Below, piece by piece: positions 58,011-64,000 of a stretch of DNA of 64,000 nucleotides. Source of the DNA: Lepidostoma basale (Eukaryota; Arthropoda; Insecta; Trichoptera; Lepidostomatidae); assembly GCA_022606425.2 (NCBI GenBank), contig JAHDVF020001361.1, forward strand, positions 62,001 through 126,000. Direction: 5' to 3'. A program made the translations under genes and the position numbers. Each line of letters starts with the position of its first letter. Positions within the stretch are counted from its first letter, which is position 1. The notes under the pieces are model-generated. The model was not told where the DNA came from. It was given only the letters and a program-made list of their open reading frames with translations, and ran no database searches.

Positions 58011-58167
58011 AAATCAAATGGAATAAAATTAAACATATATTATAAATACTTTTTTAATTCAAAATATCTTTTCATTATTAAGAATGAACTTCTAAAAAGA
58101 AATTTCAATTAACATTAATAATGTTTCCATGAATTCTTCTCCGGTCTCCCTTCCTGCAGACCAATCT

Positions 58168-58668
58168 AAAGATTAGTCTGCAGGAAGGCGACGCATCTCT
58201 GCTTCTTCCACTCTGCTCGGTCCTCGGCAACTCTCTTCAACTGCGCATAAAAGGTGCAGCCCACATCTCGGCAAATCTGGTCTAGGTACTCCTGGCGAGG
58301 TCGTCCTCTGCCAATCGATCCCTCGACCATTCCTTCCAACACACCATGCAGGAAACATTTGTGTCGCAACACATGACCAATCCATCTCGCGCCTCTCCGC
58401 TATGGTGTTCAACATGTGCCTATTCTCTTCAACTCTGCTGAGAACCTCCTCATTTGTAACGTGGTCCCTCCATGAAACATGAGCAATTCGTCGGTAGGTC
58501 ACCATCTCAAATCCCTCTAGACTTTTGCATTCTCTTTCGCCCAGGCACCAAGTATCGCAGCCGTACAGTAAAACACTCCACACCAATGTTTTTATATGTT
58601 GTTTTCGGAGGTTTAGGTCTATTTTGGTGGACTCGAATATTTTAGATTTTTTGTTGAAGGCAAGTTTA
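58168..58668 (-). mobile_element. LINE-K fragment
   Basis: The minus strand reads AKLAFNKKSKIFESTKIDLN, LRKQHIKTLVWSVLLYGCDT, WCLGERECKSLEGFEMVTYR, RIAHVSWRDHVTNEEVLSRV, EENRHMLNTIAER, then a frameshift to LRHKCFLHGVLEGMVEGSIG, RGRPRQEYLDQICRDVGCTF, RVAEDRAEWKKQRCVAFLQT. A related piece lies at 63565. Confidence 0.8.
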
Positions 58669-58744
58669 GCCTGGTGGTTTCGGAAGCTATCATCTTCTGA
58701 TATAGAACAGAATAATAAAATCATGAGCCATTAGTGACGTTACT

Positions 58745-58940
58745 CAAATCGGTTCTTCTTCTTCAGACTTCTTCTCTCAACTGGTGGATATAGGCCTCTC
58801 CCAATTTTCTCCACTCGTCCCAGTCTTGTTCCTTCCGGATCCAGGAAGCCCTAGCTATTCGGGTAATGTCATCTGTCCATCTTTTAGGTGGCCTCCCGAC
58901 ACCCCTTTTATTTGTCCATGGCTTCTATTGCAGTATTCTG
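58745..58940 (-). mobile_element. LINE-E-like 3' fragment
   Basis: The frames give GCREAT-KMDR-HYPNS and LDPEGTRLGRVEKIGRGLYP, PVERRSLKKKNRF, corresponding to the RPPKRWTDDITRIA...EEWRKLGEAY end with shifts; GAAGAAGAAC tail. Confidence 0.6.
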
Positions 58941-58959
58941 GGTGTTTTTTTAAATTTTT

Positions 58960-59370
58960 TTTCAGGTATATATTTTAAATTGATTTGTAGTGAGACTCCT
59001 TGTGTCTTTTGGTAGTTCATTGTAAAATTTCAGCCCATTGTTCAATATTCTTGATTGTCCTGTCTTGATTGTTCGTGCTTTCGATAAGTGATATCTGTCA
59101 CAGTTCCTGGTCCAGTGTCTGTTAACGTCTGAATTTTTGGTTAATTTGTAGCTGCTGTCTGTTGTCTCTTCCATGGTCACTCTGTATAAAATTTTCAAGG
59201 TCTCGAATTTGGTCAGGCCTGATATGTCCATTTGTTTTGTTTGTCTGTATACTTGTATGGTTGGGGTAATGGCTGGAGATGTCCTTTTGGTTTCCTGTCC
59301 CCCAGAAGGGAATCATATACGAGTATGTCAGTCAGCTTTTAACATACGCTTCTCGCCCATTGCCTCTTCA
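58960..59370 (-). mobile_element. LINE-F fragment, internally deleted
   Basis: It matches 28195..28700: SRLTYMIPFWGTGNQKDIS, a deletion of about 60 bp, QTNKTNGHI, LTKFETLKILYRVTMEETTD, RHWTRNCDRYHLSKARTIKT, LKFYNELPKDTRSLTTNQFK. Confidence 0.8.
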
Positions 59371-59429
59371 ATTTGTGATCAAATGTATATTGAGATAAAT
59401 TAACCATCTTTTATTTTTCATTTATTAGG

Positions 59430-60180
59430 ATTTATAAGAGGATTCTTTGAGAATTTCATCATCTTGGAGGGTATCCATCTTTATGTTGCGGATGGTATCT
59501 TCGATAGCGTCAGAACTTACTGTTTTATCTCCCAACATTCATAACCTACCTGCCTATGGTGATATCGTTGGGAATACCAATTAGTCTGCTGAACGTGGTC
59601 TCCTCGGAGATCGACGTCTTTCATATTAATGAAAGTACGTTTAGAAGACAAATACTCTTGACTTTAGAGCGAATCTTGTCTTCCTAATGTCGAACCATAT
59701 CTCTTACATTTCTGGTATTATATAATATACGAGTATTTTACCAATTCTCAGTGGGAATACCAATTAGTCTGCTGAACGTGGTCTCCTCGGAGATCGACGT
59801 CTTTCATATTAATGAAAGTACGTTTAGAAGACAAATACTCTTGACTTTAGAGCGAATCTTGTCTTCCTAATGTCGAACCATATCTCTTACATTTCTGGTA
59901 TTATATAATATACGAGTATTTTACCAATTCTCAGTGGGAATACCAATTAGTCTGCTGAACGTGGTCTCCTCGGAGATCGACGTCTTTCATATTAATGAAA
60001 GTACGTTTAGAAGACAAATACTCTTGACTTTAGAGCGAATCTTGTCTTCCTAATGTCGAACCATATCTCTTACATTTCTGGTATTATATAATATACGAGT
60101 ATTATACCAATTCTCAGTAGATGCCTTAATCTTCAATTTTGGTTTGTAATATCTTTTGAGAAAATAAACTGATTTTGATT
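59430..60180 (+). mobile_element. LINE-B copy with a triplicated 3' UTR segment
   Basis: FIRGFFENFIILEGIHLYVA then PTCLW-type decayed C-terminus. The stretch from GGGAATACCAATTAG to TTACCAATTCTCAGT is present three times, then AGATGCCTTAATCTTC and AAACTGATTTTGATTTTGG complete the end. Confidence 0.8.
59570..60118. repeat. 183-bp tandem repeat, three units
   Basis: Units begin at 59570, 59753 and 59936 (GGGAATACCAATTAGTCTGC). They appear essentially identical apart from TATTTTACC/TATTATACC near the end of the third unit. Confidence 0.92.
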
Positions 60181-60184
60181 TTGG

Positions 60185-60500
60185 TAGCATCCTCCACGAC
60201 ACGACACAATGTTGAATGATTACACGGCACCGTAACGCGCGTTCTTTATTAGCACAGCAACGAAAACGATAAGATGATCTTTGAAACAAGTTTGTAAATA
60301 AACTAACACAAGTAAAAACGAATTGCATTTTAATTCGTGGATATTCTCAAATGAGCATTGACTCATCTCAACCGTGAAAAAAAAAAAATATGAACTTTGT
60401 CATAATTCAAACAAATTAAATAATACAATATTATGAGCGACAGATTTTTACTAACATAATTATATATAATTATGATGAACTTAAGGCGTTAACACTGTGG
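60185..60500. other. No feature recognised
   Basis: A small CG-containing patch (CACCGTAACGCGCGTTC) and AT-rich sequence. No exon is seen. Confidence 0.35.
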
Positions 60501-60504
60501 AATT

Positions 60505-60730
60505 CCATAATGACGAATTTATGAATTAAAACACGTTTTTTCAACTTTTGAGTTTATTTTTCTCGACACGTTTCGAAGGGTTTACACCATCATCATCGGG
60601 AGAAGGATATAAACAGTTTATATCGTTCTCCCGATGATGAAGGAGTAAAGCCTTCGAAACACGTCGAGAAGAATAAACTCAAAAGTGGGAAAAAAGTGTT
60701 TTAATTCATAAATTCGTCATTATGGATTTC
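60505..60730. repeat. Palindromic element H2 with central hammerheads
   Basis: The arms ATGACGAATTTATGAATTAA, AACTTTTGAGTTTATTTTTC, TCGACACGTTTCGAAGGG face their complements. Two hammerhead-like motifs lie head to head next to the centre (TATAAACAGTTTATA). Confidence 0.8.
60626..60670 (+). ncRNA. Hammerhead-ribozyme-like motif (H2)
   Basis: Stem I TTCTC (60626-60630) pairs with GAGAA (60666-60670). The core CCGATGA (60631-60637) differs from CTGATGA at one base, followed by an extra T. Stem II is GAAGG/CCTTC around AGTAAAG. GAAA is at 60656-60659, then C-AC-G, and GTC at 60663-60665. All three helices fold. The inverted copy on the minus strand (60604 to 60560) has the same order with a poorer stem II. 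Confidence 0.6.
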
Positions 60731-60739
60731 CACATTGTT

Positions 60740-61390
60740 TATTTATTTATACAAAAATGAGACATTACAAACGATAAAACATTTAGGCGACTCATTTGGA
60801 CACAAAACGGTATTACAAAGACAAAATAAAACAAAACAACATGAGACCAAAAAAATCATACATATCAGAAGGAATCCAAATATGTCGACGTCAGTGAGGC
60901 AGTACTCTTTCCAGAGTTTGCAATATTTTTTTATGAATACTGCCTCACTGACACTGAAAATGTTCAAATCCGAGATGATTAGATTCAGCGTCCGAATTGC
61001 TCTTCCTACTGGCATCACCAAAGGCAGGTTGGTTCTGCTTGACAGAGTAAAGAACAATTGATGTCGGCGCTGTCGCAGGTAGTTATCAGGAACAAAAAGA
61101 CCTATTTGCTACAGAACATAGGGGTTCTCAATAGAGCCCCGAATCAGTTTGCAAAAATGTAATAATCCTTCCCTCCTCAGTGAGTTATACCCCAGCATAC
61201 CCAAGAGAAATGCCGTTGGATAGAGCCAAGGATATACCCCGTACTCTCTCATGTAGAGGGCTCTCAAGAATTTCTTTTGAACCCTCTCCAACATGAGAGA
61301 ATACTGAGCCTCATGAGGACTCCATATCACGGCACCTCCCTCGAGTCTGCTTCTGACTAAGGAGTTATACAGAGTTAACGTCTTAAGTTT
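60740..61390 (-). mobile_element. LINE-B3 copy
   Basis: The minus strand reads MIWSPHEAQYSLMLERVQKK, FLRALYMREYGVYPWLYPTA, FLLGMLGYNSLRREG, CKLIRGSIENPYVL, then NLPLVMPVGRAIRTLNLIIS, DLNIFSVSEAVFIKKYCKLW, KEYCLTDVDIFGF. The 3' end TTTAGGCGA...ATTTATACAAAAATG matches 48575..48650. 61391..61550 is another RTE-like scrap (CEAWTMPEKSVEMLNTFERR). Confidence 0.85.
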
Positions 61391-61552
61391 ATTTAAAAGC
61401 TTACAAGTCGGCCACGTCCCAAGATTTTTCGGAACACCCTTCTCTCAAATGTATTCAGCATCTCTACAGATTTTTCAGGCATCGTCCACGCTTCGCAACT
61501 GCAAGTCACTACTGTTCTGAATATAGATTTTCTGTGGACACTTTACTTTTTT

Positions 61553-61712
61553 TATTTTTAACACCAAAGATTTAAATCAATGACATTATAATTTATTTTA
61601 CAATCTTCAATGTGAGCAGAAAATAGCTCATTATTATGAAGAAGGAATCTGGTCGTGTCCAGGCTCGAACCCAAGTCCCCTTGATCAGAAGCCAAGCGTT
61701 CTATCCCCTAGA
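61553..61712 (-). mobile_element. SINE-S1 copy
   Basis: It matches 15662..15855 nearly throughout (GGTTCGAGCCTGGACACGAC on the minus strand). At the head it is joined at CTAGACCAG to CAGTGTTCCGCAAAGCGTGT, a hAT-like end. Confidence 0.75.
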
Positions 61713-62010
61713 CCAGTGTTCCGCAAAGCGTGTGCCGCGGTGTACCGTGGTCATCAGCTGGTGTGCCGCGGAAAAAAGTTTTCAACTCTCACTACTATTA
61801 AATCGAAAAAAAGGAACGCCTGAGGACGATCAATGAAGAGATGAGAGCAGCCTTATCAACGATTGCTCCAAATTTTGATCGCCTGTGCTCAGTTAAACAG
61901 CCTCACACTTCTCACTAACCATATTTTCATATTAGGTATACTGATTTTAGTAATAAATTAATATTAAATAAACATTGCTTTTTTCTTTGGTGTACCTTTA
62001 AAATTTCTTG
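61710..62010 (+). mobile_element. Possible hAT-like end
   Basis: CAGTGTTCCGCAAAGCGTGT and TGTGCCGCGG motifs resemble frequent hAT termini. Only one end is visible. The rest is AT-rich and unassigned. Confidence 0.4.
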
Positions 62011-62014
62011 ATTT

Positions 62015-62230
62015 GATATTTGGCTCGCGCTGTAATGATGTAAGGAGTTTTTTCAATAAAATAATAACACATTGTCTTTGGTCTGGTGAAAAATTCACGT
62101 GACAAAAAAGGCGAGAGATCAGCTCCTATCACACGCCATGGGAATCAATATGATAGCTTTACCCTTTGGATCGATTTGGCTCACGCTGTAATGATGGAAA
62201 GAGCGATTCAACAAAATAATAATAACAATA
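62015..62230 (+). mobile_element. SINE-S2 tail fragments (two)
   Basis: GGCTCGCGCTGTAATGATGT ends one copy at about 62065. A second, 5'-truncated copy runs from CATTGTCTTTGGTCTGG to GATTCAACAAAATAATAAT. Confidence 0.75.
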
Positions 62231-62234
62231 ATTC

Positions 62235-62610
62235 CTTTTCTGAAAAATATAAATAAATCTACAAAAATTGACTTGTCTTAATATATCTTATGAAAAGAGT
62301 ATACTAAATATAGCTATTTTCGCGGTCACGGGTCATAAATCTAAAGTGTACTGTAAAAATATAAAAAACAAAGGAGAGGAAAAAAGCAGCAAATAATCAT
62401 ATAGTATGCAAATAACATAATAAATTAATTTAAAAAACACAAAAAAATAGGTGGCTACCTATTTTTATTTTATTATTTTACTAGCGTTCCGTGCATGTGT
62501 GAAATGTCATACATATTTGAAAAGAAAAATGTTTGATGCATACTCGTATATGTTGCCAATATTGACATACAGTCTAGCGCCAACTACCCTCAGAGCAAAA
62601 TAAGTCCACA
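62235..62610. other. No feature recognised
   Basis: AT-rich sequence. The short inverted phrase AATAGGTGGCTACCTATT at about 62446 is the only local structure. Confidence 0.35.
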
Positions 62611-62619
62611 AATTAAAAT

Positions 62620-62955
62620 GCGCACAACGATCTATGGAGTCGCTAATACTCGGCGTGAGCTTTGAGATAAAATATGAAATGAAGAAATTAGACGCTGAAT
62701 CAAAGTTGGTGACATCGTGGGTCGTACAGCTAAATTGAAGTGGCAATGGGCTGGACATATAGCCAGACAGGATAGTACCAGATGGACACCCAGAATACTC
62801 CAATTGGACAAGGAACAAGAGTGTCGGGAGGGCACCTAAAAGATGGACTGACGACATTGCCCGAATAGCTAGAACGATCTGGATGCGGAAGGGACAAGCC
62901 AGGGATGAGTGGAGGACAATGGTAGATGCCTATATCCAGCAGCGGAGGTAAAGAT
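62620..62955 (+). mobile_element. LINE-E-like 3' fragment
   Basis: Frames include VVRTAKLKWQWAGHIARQDS, TRWTPRILQLDKEQECREGT, APKRWTDDIARIARTIWMRK, GQARDEWRTMVDAYIQQRR, stop, with frameshifts. Confidence 0.75.
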
Positions 62956-62999
62956 GTTTAAGAAATAGAAGACTGTTTCGTTCATAGCGTAAACTTCTA

Positions 63000-63430
63000 G
63001 ATATAAATGATCTAGTCCCTTAAAATGAGCACTGTGAGAGCTGGCCACCTAGGATGGATTGGACACGAATGCAGAACTGGAGAGATCGGAGTAATCAAAA
63101 CCATTTCCTGGCAAGACGCACTGGTTGAAGACTTTAGTCTTGAGGCATTGTGGTATTTTAGAGGTACCAGAACATGACGTAATTTTACAAAGGCCGCCCA
63201 ACCCAACTGAATTCTTCGGTCGGCTTCTTTCTCGAAATTGTTTCTACCTAACTAATTGAATGATTTGGCCAAGATATGTGTATTCTTGTATCACTACGAG
63301 AGTCGACCCGATTTCGGGATAATATGTTCATTATACATGACTTTCGTCTTGTCCAAATTCATCCCGAGACCCACTCGTCTGGATGCAATGTTCAGTTCAG
63401 ATATTAGAACATGCTGTATATTTAATCAAG
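63000..63430 (-). mobile_element. LINE-E fragment
   Basis: The minus strand reads ELNIASRRVGLGMNLDKTKV, MYNEHIIPKSGRLS, YKNTHILAKSFN, then RIQLGWAAFVKLRHVLVPLK. It is the domain just before the usual LINE-E C-terminus. Confidence 0.7.
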
Positions 63431-63564
63431 TACTTTCGGTACACTGGGTTTAATGGTTGGATTTTTTTCTATTATCAGGTACAAAGTGTCTTATCTAATC
63501 TTCAGTGTGGCATAAAGTGTATTTTATTAGTAAAGCCATAACCCCTCAAACTCCAGTAAAATGT

Positions 63565-63700
63565 TGGTTAAGGTCGATTTATTCCTGGTTGACTGTTCTA
63601 CATTCGGTCATGATGATGTACGATTGCGATATGTGGTGCATAGGCCATAAGAATCGAAAAAATATTGGAAGCCATTGGATGTGGACCTGTAGACCAAAGG
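63565..63700 (+). mobile_element. LINE-K-like scrap
   Basis: LRSIYSWLTVLHSVMMMYDC, DMWCIGHKNRKNIGSHWMWT corresponds to the LVWSVLLYGCDTWC region. A hAT-like CAAAGGTTACCAACCTTTG follows at about 63695. Confidence 0.55.
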
Positions 63701-63819
63701 TTACCAACCTTTGCTGAACCACCCACCCCTATACAAGAGAAAAAATCCAACCCCTCCTCAAATATTGAAATGTATCGAATTTTTCATGAATTAATAAACA
63801 ATGTGAATAGTCAACTAAC

Positions 63820-64000
63820 TAACTAACTAACCATCACGCCGTCTCCGAAGGGGTAGGCAGAAATAATGGATTGCCACACTTTTCTTTCCTGACATATTTC
63901 TCTCGATTCCTCAACATTCATACATCGTGTCAAGCACGCGCGTCTCCTCACATGGACTCCTCACATGGCCGACATTCAATATTTGATTTATTTGATCGTG
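63820..64000 (-). mobile_element. LINE-A copy running off the window
   Basis: The tail CAACTAACTAACTAACTAAC, then the complement of ERKVWQSIISAYPFGD, MTRCMNVEESREICQER and HDQINQILNVG. It continues beyond 64000. Confidence 0.8.

Noticed and set aside
59570..60118. CRISPR-like or satellite array
   Set aside because: Three 183-bp head-to-tail copies of LINE-B sequence with no spacers.

Overview
This is a eukaryotic, AT-rich, intron-bearing and very repeat-dense window, most likely from a moth or butterfly (Lepidoptera) or a related insect. The clues are an interstitial CCTAA/TTAGG telomere-type tract, lepidopteran-style non-LTR retrotransposon C-termini in at least ten families, a tRNA-derived SINE family in about ten copies, several mariner lineages, and short host exons separated by kilobases of mobile DNA. 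There is no bacterial or viral gene organisation.

Two host genes can be supported. On the plus strand, 1..16.5 kb holds the 3' end of a gene whose C-terminus resembles Mediator subunit MED25. It has an internal exon (702..787) and two alternative in-frame last exons (6756..6821, with AATAAA at 7035, and 16229..16330). On the minus strand, 26423..55708 is a complete seven-exon gene for a TMEM68-like membrane acyltransferase. All seven exons join with consistent phases into a 511-residue protein, including a 28-codon first exon and an unusual coiled-coil tail of about 190 residues. The two genes converge tail to tail at about 16.5-26.4 kb. A full-length intronless RpL35 copy with one nonsense codon lies in the largest TMEM68 intron.

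Almost everything else is mobile DNA, often nested. LINE families are labelled A to K here only for cross-reference. LINE-A ends in a (TTAG)n tail; LINE-B ends in (TGATT)n; LINE-C, D and E are RTE-like with (GAA)n ends; LINE-J keeps an FADD reverse-transcriptase box. SINE-S2 is the common tRNA-derived SINE. DNA transposons include one structurally perfect mariner (42086..43372: intact 339-residue D,D34D transposase, matching 32-bp inverted repeats, TA duplication), at least six mariner remnants, a pogo-like element, a hAT foldback with an 8-bp duplication and a PIF/Harbinger-type MITE. The most interesting repeats are short palindromic elements (families H1 to H4, with H5 weaker) that carry hammerhead-ribozyme-like cores at their centres, facing outward. 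One copy is flanked by a 12-bp target duplication inside a LINE. They look like small non-autonomous relatives of Penelope-like elements. Boundaries given for old repeats are approximate, to about 10-30 bp.
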